Assembly: GCA_018000455.1 (NCBI GenBank)
Contig: JAGNJW010000004.1
Span: forward strand, 1 to 64,000
Origin: Acidobacteriota bacterium
Lineage (GTDB): Bacteria; Acidobacteriota; Vicinamibacteria; Vicinamibacterales; UBA2999
Length of the DNA: 64,000 nucleotides
Direction of reading: 5' to 3'
The notes below the pieces were generated by a model, which made no database searches, was not told the DNA's origin, and saw nothing but the letters and a program-made list of their open reading frames with translations. Made by a program: the position numbers and the translations under genes. Positions 15,602 through 25,371 of this stretch are shown here, in pieces (position 1 is the stretch's first letter; the number at the start of each line of letters is the position of its first letter).

Positions 15602-16294
15602 ATGAAGAGCGCCCTGCGAATCCTGATCGTCGAGGACGACGCGGCGATCGCCTGCGTGCTCCGCGACAACCTGGTGTTCGAGGGGTTCGAAGTCGATTGC
15701 GTTGCCGATGGCCGTGAGGTGCTCGCGAAGGTCAATGCCTTCCTGCCACACCTCATCCTGCTCGATTTGACGCTTCCCGGCGACGACGGTTTCGAGGTGT
15801 GCCGGGTCGTCACCCAGCTCCTCGACCCGCCGTCGATCATCATGCTGACGGCTCGCGGTCAGCACGAGGACAAGGTACGCGGCCTCCGTCTCGGGGCCGA
15901 TGACTACGTCACCAAGCCGTTCAAGCTCGACGAGCTGCTGGCGCGCGTCCAGGCCGTGTTGCGGCGGGCGCACCCGCCGGCCGACCAGCTCGTGCTGACC
16001 GAAGGCACGGTCGTCGATTTCCGCCGCCACCGCGTCATGCGCGATCAGGCCGAGGTCGACCTGACCGACCGCGAGTTCGATCTGCTGCGCTGCTTCGCCG
16101 AGCGGGTGGGCCGCACCGTGACCAGGGCGGAGCTGCTGCGGGTCGTGTGGGGGTACCGGGACATGCCGCTCACGCGGCTCGTCGACAACACGATCGTGCG
16201 GCTGCGGCGCAAGATCGAGAAAGATCCGCAGCAGCCTCGCATCATCCGCACGGTGCAGGGCGAAGGCTACTGCTTCCGCCCCGATGCCTCCTGA
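15602..16294 (+). CDS. OmpR/PhoB-family response regulator
   Basis: 230 aa from ATG at 15602. The receiver has the acidic pocket VEDD, phosphoacceptor Asp55 (LLDLTLPGDDG) and Lys105 (DDYVTKPFK). The C-terminal winged-helix DNA-binding domain is clear: VDLTDREFDLLRCFAE, RAELLRVVWGY, VDNTIVRLRRKIE and the final GEGYCF. A histidine kinase gene lies downstream but is convergent, separated by 18 nt, rather than co-directional. They are probably partners by proximity. The 228-nt gap upstream holds no gene I can support. Confidence 0.93.
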   Translation: MKSALRILIVEDDAAIACVLRDNLVFEGFEVDCVADGREVLAKVNAFLPHLILLDLTLPGDDGFEVCRVVTQLLDPPSIIMLTARGQHEDKVRGLRLGADDYVTKPFKLDELLARVQAVLRRAHPPADQLVLTEGTVVDFRRHRVMRDQAEVDLTDREFDLLRCFAERVGRTVTRAELLRVVWGYRDMPLTRLVDNTIVRLRRKIEKDPQQPRIIRTVQGEGYCFRPDAS

Positions 16295-16312
16295 ACCCGC
16301 CGGTCCGAGAGC

Positions 16313-18010
16313 CTAGCCTTCCGGCAGCGTCAGGCGGACGGTCGTCCCTGCGCCTTCCGTGCTGCGGATGGTGACCCGGCCGCCGTGGTCGGTCATGATC
16401 TGGTGCACGATGGCGAGTCCCAGGCCGCTGCCGCCCCCAGTGGCATGGCGACCGCGGAAGAACTTGTCGGTCACGTACCGCAAGTCGTCCGGGTGGATGC
16501 CGGCGCCGTGGTCTTCGACCTCGATGACGACCAGCCCGCCCTCGCGAAGGCCCCGCAGGCTGATGCAGCGGGCATCGCCGGAATACTTGATCGCGTTGTC
16601 GAGCAGGTTGTCGAGCACCAGGAGCAGGGCCGTCCGATCGCCCTTCAGAGATATCGCCTCGGGATTCACCTCGACCGCGAGGGTGAAGCCCAGTTGATCG
16701 AGGCGCGACCGGAAACTGGCGGCGGCCTCTTCCAGCAACTCCCCGAGGTCGAGCACCGCCGGAGTGTAGAAGTGGTCGACGCGATTGAGGCGCGCGAAAG
16801 ACAACAGGTTGTCGATGAGGTGCGTCATGCGCGCCACCTCCGCCGACAGCAGCGCGCCGTACTCGGCCACCTTCGCCTGATCGGTGTAGCGGCCCGTCAC
16901 CAGCGTGTCGGCGACCAGGTGCATCAGTGACAACGGCGTCTTCAGTTCGTGAGTCACCGTCGAGACGAACTCAGACTTCATCGCGATGAGCTCCGACGTC
17001 ACCGTCAGGCCGCGGGCAATGACGAAGACGCTGACAATCGAGGCCAGTGCCGCCAGGCCCATCAGCGTGAACATGCGCAGGCCGCTCAGCATGCCCGGAT
17101 CTCGGTCGGGGCCTGCTTGCACGACCTGCGCCGTCCAGAGTTGCGGCTGTTCGTCCGGCAGCACCTGGGTGAGGTTGCGATCGAAGAAGCGGAGCGGAAA
17201 TCGATAGGCGGGACTTGCGCCGACCGCCGGCGCTGCGGGGGCCTGGCCGGACGCCGGCGCAATCGTGAAGGCCATCTCGTCGCCAGCGCCACCGATCTGC
17301 GCCACCTGGCGGGCAAGCTCTCCGAAATAGCGCTCCCGGACCCACGGCATGTTCACCGTGTAGCCGACCAGGCCGAACAGCCGCCCGGCACCCGTGAGAT
17401 CGTCGTAGAGGAGGTGCACCACGACCTGATAGCGCACGCCGCCGACATCCATGTCGTAGGCGGCGAAGCGCTTGCCATGGGTGGCGTCGCGACGGATCTC
17501 GTCGATGAGCGGCCCCAGGGCCGTCGGGTCGCGATGCGTGACGACCGGATACCGCGCGGCCGCCTGTCCCGACGTCGTGTCCCACGGCGGCGGACGGTCG
17601 GCGCGGTTGAACACGTAGGTCAGCTCACGGCGCTGGCTCGGCTGACTCCACACGAAGAACGACTCGGGATACGGAAAGCGGGCAAAAGCACGGGCGAACA
17701 GGGTCGACAGGCCCGCAGGGCCGCCGCCCGCGAGCTGTTCCTGGTTGATGGGCACGAGCACCGACAGCTGAGCGCCCTTCATGTCGCGGTCGAGGGCCGC
17801 GGCGAGCAACGCGAGCTTCTCGCTGGCTCGCCGGTCTGCCAACTGACGTTCGGTGCGTGTCCACTCGGTGGTGGCGCGATAGCCGAGCAGCAGCAGGGCG
17901 GCCGTGGCCACGCACAGGGCACCGCTGAGTACGACGATCAGCCGAGACCGCGACCGGCGTTCCGGGAGTCCGCTCCGGCGGCGCGCGCCGACGAGCTGCT
18001 GCAGGAGCAT
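16313..18010 (-). CDS. Membrane-bound sensor histidine kinase
   Basis: 565 aa from ATG at 18010; the open frame continues upstream but lacks kinase-like sequence. A first membrane span lies at about 24-44 (LIVVLSGALCVATAALLLLG) and a second near 310-335 (MFTLMGLAALASIVSVFVIA), with about 265 residues of periplasmic sensor between them that match no domain I know. Cytoplasmic part: dimerisation box with His354 (STVTHELKTPLSLMH), N box (LDNLLDNAIKYS), G1 (EDHGAGI) and G2 (GGSGLGLAIV). It is divergent from a TAXI-type binding protein across 64 nt and convergent with an OmpR-type regulator, which suggests a ligand-sensing trio. Confidence 0.93.
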   Translation of the reverse strand: MLLQQLVGARRRSGLPERRSRSRLIVVLSGALCVATAALLLLGYRATTEWTRTERQLADRRASEKLALLAAALDRDMKGAQLSVLVPINQEQLAGGGPAGLSTLFARAFARFPYPESFFVWSQPSQRRELTYVFNRADRPPPWDTTSGQAAARYPVVTHRDPTALGPLIDEIRRDATHGKRFAAYDMDVGGVRYQVVVHLLYDDLTGAGRLFGLVGYTVNMPWVRERYFGELARQVAQIGGAGDEMAFTIAPASGQAPAAPAVGASPAYRFPLRFFDRNLTQVLPDEQPQLWTAQVVQAGPDRDPGMLSGLRMFTLMGLAALASIVSVFVIARGLTVTSELIAMKSEFVSTVTHELKTPLSLMHLVADTLVTGRYTDQAKVAEYGALLSAEVARMTHLIDNLLSFARLNRVDHFYTPAVLDLGELLEEAAASFRSRLDQLGFTLAVEVNPEAISLKGDRTALLLVLDNLLDNAIKYSGDARCISLRGLREGGLVVIEVEDHGAGIHPDDLRYVTDKFFRGRHATGGGSGLGLAIVHQIMTDHGGRVTIRSTEGAGTTVRLTLPEG

Positions 18011-18058
18011 GGCGCAGCCATCGTAGGCGCCGTCCGCCGGCGATGCAAGGTCGCGGGG

Positions 18059-18064
18059 TATACT
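18059..18064 (+). promoter_or_regulatory. -10 element of the TAXI gene
   Basis: TATACT ends 10 nt before the ATG at 18075, so the transcript would have a leader of about 3 nt. No good -35 box is visible. It lies in the 64-nt space shared with the divergent kinase gene. Confidence 0.5.
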
Positions 18065-18074
18065 CCGGCCGATC

Positions 18075-19049
18075 ATGCGTCGGTTGTCCGTTCTCGCCAC
18101 GGCGCTCTCAGGTGTCGCGCTCCTGCTGCCGGTGGCGTGCACGTCCACACCGGCCGCATCAACGCCGGTGCCCGTGTCGATCGCGACCGGGTCGCCGTCC
18201 GGCCTCTACTTCCCACTCGGCTCATCGCTGGCGCGCATCTACAACGCCCGCGTCCCCGGCGTGCTGGCCACGGCGGTGCAGACCGGCGCGTCGGCGGCCA
18301 ACGTCGAGGCGCTCGAGGCGGGCTCTGCCGACATCGCCTTCGCCCTGGGCGACGCGGCCTACTTCGCCTACACCGACGGGACGCAGCTCACTGCCGCACC
18401 GCATCGCCGGCTGCGCAGCATCGCCGTGCTCTACCCGAACGCGCTGCATTTCTTCGTGGCACCGGAGAGCCGGATCCGCAGCCTGCGCGATCTGGCTGGC
18501 GCCCGTCTGGCGGTTGGCGTCGCCCGGGTGAGCGGTGGACGTTCGCGCAGCGTCGACCTGCTCATGCAGGCCCACGGCGTCGACCCCGCATCCGTGGACG
18601 TGAGGCTCGAAACCTTCGACGGAATCATCGCCGGGCTGGGTGCGGGCAGGCTCGACGTGGGCGTGATCTCCGCAGGCTTTCCGGTGCCGACGATCGAAGC
18701 CGCAGCCCACGCCGGCCTGCGCTTCCTGCGCGTCGATCCCGTCGCCCTCGAGCGCGTGCGCGAGGAGTATCCGTTCTTCCTGCCGCTGACGATTCCGGCG
18801 GCCACCTATTCCGGGCAAACGGCGGCGGTCGAAACGGTCGGTGTGGACAACGTGCTGCTGTGCCGCGAGGACCTCGACGACGAGCTCGTCTACCGGTTGA
18901 CGCGGGCCTTCTTTGAAGCGTTGCCCGACCTGGCGGCAACCCACTCATCAGCGGCCCTCATCGATGCCGACCTGGCGCCAGCCACGGCCATTCCGCTGCA
19001 CGCCGGCGCGGCGCGCTATTACCGCGAGCGCGAGCTGCTCCTCTACTGA
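18075..19049 (+). CDS. TAXI-family TRAP-type solute-binding lipoprotein
   Basis: 324 aa. The N-terminus is a lipoprotein signal (ALLLPVACTST, with a Cys at residue 22). The mature part begins VPVSIATGSPSGLYFPLG, the defining strand of TAXI binding proteins, followed by VQTGASAANVEALEAGSADIAFALGD and LETFDGIIAGLGAGRLDVGVIS. TAXI proteins deliver ligands to TRAP transporters, but no DctQM or fused permease is nearby. The divergent kinase at 18010 and the regulator beyond it suggest that this protein could serve a sensory role or feed the kinase a ligand-bound complex. That is inference from neighbours. Confidence 0.88.
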   Translation: MRRLSVLATALSGVALLLPVACTSTPAASTPVPVSIATGSPSGLYFPLGSSLARIYNARVPGVLATAVQTGASAANVEALEAGSADIAFALGDAAYFAYTDGTQLTAAPHRRLRSIAVLYPNALHFFVAPESRIRSLRDLAGARLAVGVARVSGGRSRSVDLLMQAHGVDPASVDVRLETFDGIIAGLGAGRLDVGVISAGFPVPTIEAAAHAGLRFLRVDPVALERVREEYPFFLPLTIPAATYSGQTAAVETVGVDNVLLCREDLDDELVYRLTRAFFEALPDLAATHSSAALIDADLAPATAIPLHAGAARYYRERELLLY

Positions 19050-19068
19050 CCGGGACGCACGGCGTCCG

Positions 19069-19083
19069 GTACAAATCATTACA
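19069..19083 (+). promoter_or_regulatory. Shared upstream element of TonB receptor 1
   Basis: GTACAAATCATTACA, which differs in one base from the element upstream of the second receptor at 26981-26995. It lies 119 nt before the start codon. It is unusually AT-rich for this window. It may contain a -10 box (TACAAA) or be an operator. Confidence 0.55.
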
Positions 19084-19202
19084 GCGCTCTCGACGGCGGT
19101 ATGTGACAGCTGTGCCATCATCGCGCCTGGGCCGACCGGTGCGCGTGAGCTCCATGGCGTAGCGGACGTTCGTCCCCGGCCCTCCAACTGGGAGTTGTCA
19201 CA

Positions 19203-22064
19203 ATGCCGCCCGCCACCTCGCCGGCCCTGCGCCGCCGTTTGCTGCGCTCGTCGGTCGCCATCGTCGCCTTTGCTGCATTTGCCTGCCACGCCGCCACCGT
19301 CGGGGCGCAGCTCGTGGGCGCCAACCTCGGTGGCGTCATCACCGACCAGAGTGGCGGCGCACTGCCGGGCGTGACGGTGACGGTCACCAATCGCGGCACC
19401 GGCTTCGAGCACGTCCTCGTCACCGAGGCCGATGGCAAGTTCCGCGTCGTGGCGATGCAGCCGGGCGCCTACGACGTGATCGCGGATCTGACCGGCTTCA
19501 CCCCGCAGCGCCGCCAGATCACTCTGACCGTGGGCGCCGATGCTACCCTCAACCTCGTGCTGGACGTCGGCGCGCTGTCGGAAACGGTGATGGTCAGCGC
19601 CAGTGCAGCGCTGGTGGAAGTGACGCGCTCGCAGCCGTCGTCGGCGGTAGTCGGCGACCAGATCGCCGCCCTACCGGTACTCGAGCGTAATTTCCTGTCG
19701 CTGGCGCAGCTGTTGCCAGGAGCCGCCCCCGATCAGCGGCCCAACCGCTTCAGCATCACCAAGTTCGGCGGCGCCGCCGACCAGCGCAACTCCTTCACCA
19801 CGATCATCGATGGCGGCGACATCGACGACGTGGTCCAGGGCAACCCGACCATCAACCTGTCGCAGGACGCGGTGCAGGAATTCAAGGTGTTCCGCAATCA
19901 GTTCGACGCGCAGTACGGCAACGCGCTCACCGCGGTCGTGGCGGTGGTGTCGAAGTCGGGCACCAACCAGTTCCACGGCTCCGGGTACTACTTCGGCCGC
20001 GATGACGCGCTCAATGCCAAGAACGCGTTCGCGCGGGCCAAGCCCGAGTATCAGCAGGGCCGGGTCGGCGGCTCGGTGGGCGGACCGGCGCTGCGCAACC
20101 GGACGTTCTTCTTCACCAGCTACGAGTACAACGACGTCAACGACGTGCGGATCATCGCGCTGCCGGCGAACAACCCGTTTGCCAGCGCCGAGAACGGCAC
20201 TTTCCCGTCCGGCAAGACCAATCACCTGTTCAACACCAAGGTGGACCACCGCTTCAACGATCGCCACTCGATGTTCGCGCGGTATGCCTTCGACGACCAG
20301 TTCACCCTGCGCAGCGGCAACCCGTCCTCGGATTCGCGTCAGGGTGACGACTTCAGCACCACCCACAGCGTGGTGGCTGAGGGCACCTCGGTCCTGTCGG
20401 ACCGCCTGGTGAACAGCCTGCGGGTGCACTTCCTCACCCAGAACGTCGGCACGCTCGCCCATAGCACGGCCGCCGGCGTGACCCGGCCGTCGATCAGCAC
20501 CGGCCCGGGCCCCACCTGGCCGCAGTATTTCCCACGCAAGAAGACCACCGTGGGCGAGACGGTCTACTACACGGCGGCGCGCCACGACATCAAGGCGGGC
20601 GCCGACTACTCCTACTCGACAGGCAGCTACGAATCGCACGCCAACGAAACCGGCCAGTTCACCTTTACCACCGACCTGCCGTTCGACGTGAACAACCGGG
20701 CCACCTGGCCCATTTCGCTGGTGATGCAGACGCCCGGGAAGTACTCGTTCGCGTCGAGCCAGATTGCGCTCTACGCCCAGGACAACTGGCGGATTGCCGA
20801 CCGCGTCCGGCTGAACCTGGGCTTGCGCTACGACTACGACACCGACCTGCGCCACGAGAAGTTCTATAAGGACCTGCTGGCCAACCCGGCCTACGCGGGC
20901 ATCGAGAACTTCGTGAGCAGCGATCGCGGCAACGACACCAATAACCTGCAGCCGCGCGTCGGTGCCACCTGGGATGTGTTCGGGACGACTCGGCTGGTAG
21001 CCCGTGCCGGCTACGGGATGTACGTGACGCGCAACCGCCCCTATTTTCAAATGGTCACGCAGGACGGCACGCTCAGCAGCGCCGTGCGCATCGAGGACCC
21101 GGCGCGGCTCAGCCGTTATCCCGACATCAACGCCATCCTCGGCGGGCAGTCGCTCAGCGAGTTCGTCTCCACGGGGGCGCGGTCGGTGCTGCTGCTCTCG
21201 AACGACTACGTGCTGCCCTACCAGCACAACTTCACGCTCGGCGCTGGCTGGCAGCTGACGCCCAGTTCTTCGCTCGACATCGACCTGGTGCGCGGCGAAG
21301 GCCGCAAGCAGCTGGGTTCGGTGGATCGCAACCTGCCGGCCAGCGGCGCCATCAGCGCTGCCAACCCGCGCCCGGTGAGCCGCTTCACGGTGGTCAAGTC
21401 GATTGAGAACTTCACCGACAGCCAGTACGACGCGTTGGAGATGCAGTTCCGTACCCGGGTGCGGGGCACCGACAGCCTCCAGGTGTCGTACACGCTATCG
21501 CGCACCTATCTCATGGGCGTGACCCACTACGCCACCTTCCGGGGCACGCAGCGCACTCCGCAGGAGGAGGGCTACAGCGGCCAGGACACGCGCCACAACC
21601 TGTCGATCGCAGCGTCCACCTCCCTCCCGTGGGGCTTCGAGGTGAGCGGCATCCTCAAGGCGCTGAGCGGCGCGCCCTACAACGTCCAGGCTGGCTTCGA
21701 CCTCGACGGGGACGGCCAGACCCAGGGCGATCGGCCGCGCGGCCTGCCGATTACCGTCGGTCGCGAGGACGTCGACGAGTCGCTGGCGATCATCAACGCC
21801 TTGCGGGCGACTCGCAACCTGGCGCCGGTCAACGGCGACCTGCTGAAACTGGAGCCCTACGTGTCGCTCGACGGGCGCATCACCAAGGCCTTCGCGATGC
21901 CCGGCGGCAATTCGCTGCAGTTGTTCGCCGAGGGCTACAACCTCACCAACGTGGTCAACCTGTCCTCCACGCCCAACGGCAACATCATCTCGACGTCGTT
22001 CCTGGTGCGCAACAACGCCGCCGATGCCCGGCAGGTCCAGTTCGGCGCTCGCTTCGTGTTCTGA
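19203..22064 (+). CDS. TonB-dependent receptor, Oar-like, with carboxypeptidase-regulatory-like domain
   Basis: 953 aa. A signal peptide ends near residue 36 (HAATVGAQ). Residues about 40-125 are a carboxypeptidase-regulatory-like (CarboxypepD_reg) beta domain (GGVITDQSGGALPGVTVTV, then GKFRVVAMQPGAYDV). A plug domain follows (ALPVLERNFLSLAQLLPG, VQEFKVFRNQFDAQYGN) and the remainder is a large outer-membrane barrel ending in GARFVF with terminal Phe. No TonB box is obvious. Such Oar-like receptors are thought to import large or complex ligands. The following genes encode a Tat-exported binding protein, an acylase-family lipoprotein and a VCBS protein, suggesting one uptake/processing unit. 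It is a paralogue of the receptor at 27052. Confidence 0.92.
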   Translation: MPPATSPALRRRLLRSSVAIVAFAAFACHAATVGAQLVGANLGGVITDQSGGALPGVTVTVTNRGTGFEHVLVTEADGKFRVVAMQPGAYDVIADLTGFTPQRRQITLTVGADATLNLVLDVGALSETVMVSASAALVEVTRSQPSSAVVGDQIAALPVLERNFLSLAQLLPGAAPDQRPNRFSITKFGGAADQRNSFTTIIDGGDIDDVVQGNPTINLSQDAVQEFKVFRNQFDAQYGNALTAVVAVVSKSGTNQFHGSGYYFGRDDALNAKNAFARAKPEYQQGRVGGSVGGPALRNRTFFFTSYEYNDVNDVRIIALPANNPFASAENGTFPSGKTNHLFNTKVDHRFNDRHSMFARYAFDDQFTLRSGNPSSDSRQGDDFSTTHSVVAEGTSVLSDRLVNSLRVHFLTQNVGTLAHSTAAGVTRPSISTGPGPTWPQYFPRKKTTVGETVYYTAARHDIKAGADYSYSTGSYESHANETGQFTFTTDLPFDVNNRATWPISLVMQTPGKYSFASSQIALYAQDNWRIADRVRLNLGLRYDYDTDLRHEKFYKDLLANPAYAGIENFVSSDRGNDTNNLQPRVGATWDVFGTTRLVARAGYGMYVTRNRPYFQMVTQDGTLSSAVRIEDPARLSRYPDINAILGGQSLSEFVSTGARSVLLLSNDYVLPYQHNFTLGAGWQLTPSSSLDIDLVRGEGRKQLGSVDRNLPASGAISAANPRPVSRFTVVKSIENFTDSQYDALEMQFRTRVRGTDSLQVSYTLSRTYLMGVTHYATFRGTQRTPQEEGYSGQDTRHNLSIAASTSLPWGFEVSGILKALSGAPYNVQAGFDLDGDGQTQGDRPRGLPITVGREDVDESLAIINALRATRNLAPVNGDLLKLEPYVSLDGRITKAFAMPGGNSLQLFAEGYNLTNVVNLSSTPNGNIISTSFLVRNNAADARQVQFGARFVF

Positions 22065-22094
22065 CACCAGGCCGTCCGTTCGGGAGGTCTCGCC

Positions 22095-23156
22095 ATGGGG
22101 ACGCTGTCACGTCGTTCGATGCTTCGGACTGCCGGGGCCCTGGCTGGCACCGCACTGGCCACGCGACCGAGGGGCGCCACTGCCCAGGGCGGCGTCGCGC
22201 CGGGCCCGCCCACCATCACGCTCGTCGGCGCCGACTACGTGCGCTACATGCACATCGCCAACGGCGACGTGAAGCCGGAGGGCGTCACGCTGCGGTGGAT
22301 CCGCGGCGAGCGCACGCCGATGCTGCGCCGGGCGGCCACCGACCAGAGCGTGGACGGCGGCGAGTCGTCGATGGCTCAGCACATCATCCGCATCGCCGCA
22401 GGCGATCGCTCGATGGTGGCGATTCCTATCTTCCCGCTGCGCAACTTCACCGCGCGCGACGCCTACGTGTCGGCCGGCTCGAAGCTCACGGCGACGACGC
22501 TCGAGGGCAGACGCATCGGCATCTACGGATGGGCGGCCAGCGGCGCGGTATGGAAGCGCCACATGATGCGTTGGAACAAGCAGGACCCGGCGAAGGTCAC
22601 GTGGGTGGTGGGCGATGCCGACATCCCCTCCACCGGCACCGGACCCGCCAATCTGCCGTCGCACGTGAGCTACGCGCCCAAGGGCAAGAACCTCACCGAT
22701 CTGCTGTTCGCCGGGAACATCGAGGCGATGATGGTGTCGCTCCCGCCGGCGAAGTTCTACGACGGGAGCGGCACGATGAGGCGGCTCGAGCCCAACTATC
22801 GAGAGACCGAACAGCGCTACTACAAGGACACCAAGTGCTTCCCGCCGCAGCACGTGATCCTCATCCGCAAGGCGGTGTGGGAGCGTAACCCCGGCGTGGG
22901 CAGGCGGCTGGTGGACGCCTTCGCCAGGGCCGACGAGATCTTCAACGCCATCCAGCGCCTCTACCCCTACAACTCCCCGTGGCTCATCGACGACGTGGAG
23001 CAGACCGACCGGCACATCGGTGCCAAGGGTTACGCCCCCGGCATGGAAGCCAACCGTCACGCGCTGGAGCAGTTCTGCGAGGGTGCGTTCCTGGACGGCA
23101 TGATCAGGCGCAAGGTGACCGTGAACGAGATGTTCGCGGAGTATCTGGCGACGTAG
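22095..23156 (+). CDS. Tat-exported substrate-binding protein, 4,5-dihydroxyphthalate-decarboxylase-like
   Basis: 353 aa with GGGAGG at 22080-22085. The N-terminus has a twin-arginine signal ([18 protein letters not shown]). The mature part resembles the NMT1/THI5-like periplasmic-binding fold in the group annotated as 4,5-dihydroxyphthalate decarboxylase or ABC substrate-binding: [21 protein letters not shown], then [17 protein letters not shown] and [11 protein letters not shown]. Export suggests ligand binding, not cytoplasmic decarboxylation. No ABC permease is in the window. It is 30 nt after the TonB receptor and 40 nt before the acylase, so it probably belongs to the same operon. Confidence 0.8.
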   Translation: MGTLSRRSMLRTAGALAGTALATRPRGATAQGGVAPGPPTITLVGADYVRYMHIANGDVKPEGVTLRWIRGERTPMLRRAATDQSVDGGESSMAQHIIRIAAGDRSMVAIPIFPLRNFTARDAYVSAGSKLTATTLEGRRIGIYGWAASGAVWKRHMMRWNKQDPAKVTWVVGDADIPSTGTGPANLPSHVSYAPKGKNLTDLLFAGNIEAMMVSLPPAKFYDGSGTMRRLEPNYRETEQRYYKDTKCFPPQHVILIRKAVWERNPGVGRRLVDAFARADEIFNAIQRLYPYNSPWLIDDVEQTDRHIGAKGYAPGMEANRHALEQFCEGAFLDGMIRRKVTVNEMFAEYLAT

Positions 23157-23196
23157 GCAGCGCGTCGCCGGTCGAACAACAGCAGGGAGTGGATTC

Positions 23197-25371
23197 ATGA
23201 GCAATACGAGACGCGGTTGGTTGGCGCTGACGCTCGGCGCCGCCGCCCTGGTGGTGGCAACCGCGGCCTGCGGCACCAGCAGCGCGCCCGGCGAGGCCGG
23301 GTCGGCCGCCCCGGCCCGCAACGAAATCCTGTGGGATACCTACGGCGTGCCGCACATCTACGGCACGACGACCACGGCGGTCTTCTACGGCTACGGGTAC
23401 GCGCAGGCCCAGAGTCACGCCGACGAGATCTTCCGGCTCTACGGTGAGTCGCGTGGCCGTGGGGCCGAGTACTGGGGCGAAGACTACGAAGCCACCGCCC
23501 TCTGGCTGCTGAAGAACGGTGTGCCGGAACGGTCGCGGCGCTGGTACGACGCGCAGGAGCCGGCCTTCAAGGCCAACCTCGACGCTTTTGCCAAGGGCAT
23601 GAACGACTACGCGACGGCTCACCCGGACGCTATCGACCCAGACGTGCGGGCCGTGCTGCCGGTCGGTGGAGTCGACGTCGTGGCCCATGCCCACCGCCTG
23701 ATGAACTTCGTCTACGTGGCATCGCCGAACCTCGGCGGCGAGGGCGACGCTCCGGAGCTCGCTGAGCCTGGCACTGCCCGGGACGAGGGATACATCGGCG
23801 AAAACGGGTCCAATACCTGGGCGGTGTCTGGGAAGAAGACCGCCAGCGGCCACACGATGCTGCTCCAGAACCCGCACCTCGGCTGGGATGTGAACTTCTT
23901 CACCTACTACGAGGCGCATCTGGTCGCGCCCGACTTCGAGCTGTATGGCGCGACCCAGATCGGCCTGCCGGTCATCCGCTTCGCCTTCAGCCAGAACATG
24001 GGCATCTCGAACACGGTGAACGGGATGATGGGTGCAACCAGCTACGAGCTGACGCTCAAAGACAACGGCTACGTCTACGACGGCAAGGTCTTGCCGTTCG
24101 AGGTCGCAACGACGACCTACAAGGTGCGGCAGGCCGACGGCTCGGTGGTGGAGAAGTCACTGGAGATCAAGAGCACCGTGCACGGACCCGTCTTTGAGCG
24201 GCGTGACGGCGTGACCACGGCTCTGCGCGTGGCCGGACTCGACCGGCCCGGCATGCTGCACCAGTACTTCGACATGGTGACGGCCAAGAACTACGCCGCC
24301 TTCACGGCGGCGATGCAGCGCCTGCAGGTGCCGACCTTCAACATCAGCTATGCCGACAGGGACGGCAACGTCGAGTACATCTTCAACGGCATCGCACCGA
24401 AGCGCGCGTCGGGCGACTTCGCCTTCTGGCGCGGGCTCGTGCCGGGTGATTCGTCCGACTACCTGTGGACGGACGTGCACCCCTACGAGGACTTGCCGCG
24501 CGTGACGAACCCGCGCGCCGGATTCGTCCAGAACTCGAACGATCCGCCGTGGTTCCCGTCGTGGCCGACCGAGATTGACGCCGCCAACTACCCGTCCTAC
24601 TTCGCGCCGCGAACGCCGGAATCGATGCGGGCGCAGAACGCGCTGAAGATGATGGCCGAGAACGACGGCATCACGTTCGAGAAGTTCAAGGCGCTGAAGC
24701 AGTCGACCCGGTCGCTCCTGGCCGACCGCACCCTTCCCGACCTGCTTGCCGCCGCCAAGAGCGACACGAGCGCCGACATGCATGCGGCGGTCAAGCTGTT
24801 GTCGGAGTGGGACCACTTCTATTCGAAGGAGAACCGTGCCGGCCTCCTCTTCGAGGAATGGGCCCGGCTCTTCGCCGGGCCGAGTTTCACCGGCCTGACC
24901 AACTACAAGGTGCCGTTCGACCCGGCCAATGCCACCTCGACGCCCACCGGCGTGAAGGATCCGGCAGCCGCGGTGAAGATGCTGCGAGAGGCCATCGTGA
25001 CGACGAGGACGAAGTACGGAGTCCTCGACCGCGTCTTCGGTGAGGTGTCGCGATTCAAGCTCGGCGACGTCGACGTGCCCGGCGACGGCCACGTGGGCGG
25101 GCTCGGCCCCTTCCGCGTCATCACTTGGGGCCCTCTCGACGCCGAGGGCAAGCGCTACCCGCGGCACGGCGAGACCTGGATCGGTATGATTGAGTTCTCA
25201 ACGCCTGTGAAGGCGTACGGACTCATGACCTACGGCAACTCGCGCCAGCGCGGCACGGCACATCGCAGCGACCAGCTCGCGCACCTGTCGAATCACGAGT
25301 TCCGCGAGTTGTGGATGCAGCGGGCGCAGGTCGAGGCCCACCTTTCGGAACGGACGGAGCTCAAGCCATGA
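23197..25371 (+). CDS. Penicillin-acylase-family amidohydrolase, lipoprotein
   Basis: 724 aa with CAGGGAGTGG before the ATG. A lipoprotein signal has its Cys in [10 protein letters not shown]. The alpha-chain part begins [14 protein letters not shown], typical for the family, and the autoprocessing site is [10 protein letters not shown], where the Ser becomes the N-terminal nucleophile of the beta chain (Ntn hydrolase). Later QNPHLGWDV and the Asn-containing [17 protein letters not shown] fit the oxyanion region. Family members cleave acyl chains from beta-lactams, homoserine lactones (PvdQ, QuiP) or cyclic lipopeptides (aculeacin). Being tethered in the periplasm or outer membrane next to a TonB receptor suggests that it deacylates an imported or signalling compound. 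Its stop overlaps the next start by 4 nt. Confidence 0.9.
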   Translation: MSNTRRGWLALTLGAAALVVATAACGTSSAPGEAGSAAPARNEILWDTYGVPHIYGTTTTAVFYGYGYAQAQSHADEIFRLYGESRGRGAEYWGEDYEATALWLLKNGVPERSRRWYDAQEPAFKANLDAFAKGMNDYATAHPDAIDPDVRAVLPVGGVDVVAHAHRLMNFVYVASPNLGGEGDAPELAEPGTARDEGYIGENGSNTWAVSGKKTASGHTMLLQNPHLGWDVNFFTYYEAHLVAPDFELYGATQIGLPVIRFAFSQNMGISNTVNGMMGATSYELTLKDNGYVYDGKVLPFEVATTTYKVRQADGSVVEKSLEIKSTVHGPVFERRDGVTTALRVAGLDRPGMLHQYFDMVTAKNYAAFTAAMQRLQVPTFNISYADRDGNVEYIFNGIAPKRASGDFAFWRGLVPGDSSDYLWTDVHPYEDLPRVTNPRAGFVQNSNDPPWFPSWPTEIDAANYPSYFAPRTPESMRAQNALKMMAENDGITFEKFKALKQSTRSLLADRTLPDLLAAAKSDTSADMHAAVKLLSEWDHFYSKENRAGLLFEEWARLFAGPSFTGLTNYKVPFDPANATSTPTGVKDPAAAVKMLREAIVTTRTKYGVLDRVFGEVSRFKLGDVDVPGDGHVGGLGPFRVITWGPLDAEGKRYPRHGETWIGMIEFSTPVKAYGLMTYGNSRQRGTAHRSDQLAHLSNHEFRELWMQRAQVEAHLSERTELKP

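Noticed and set aside
19671..21227. A 518-codon minus-strand open frame
   Set aside because: It is the mirror of the TonB receptor and carries only low-complexity His/Val/Arg-rich sequence.
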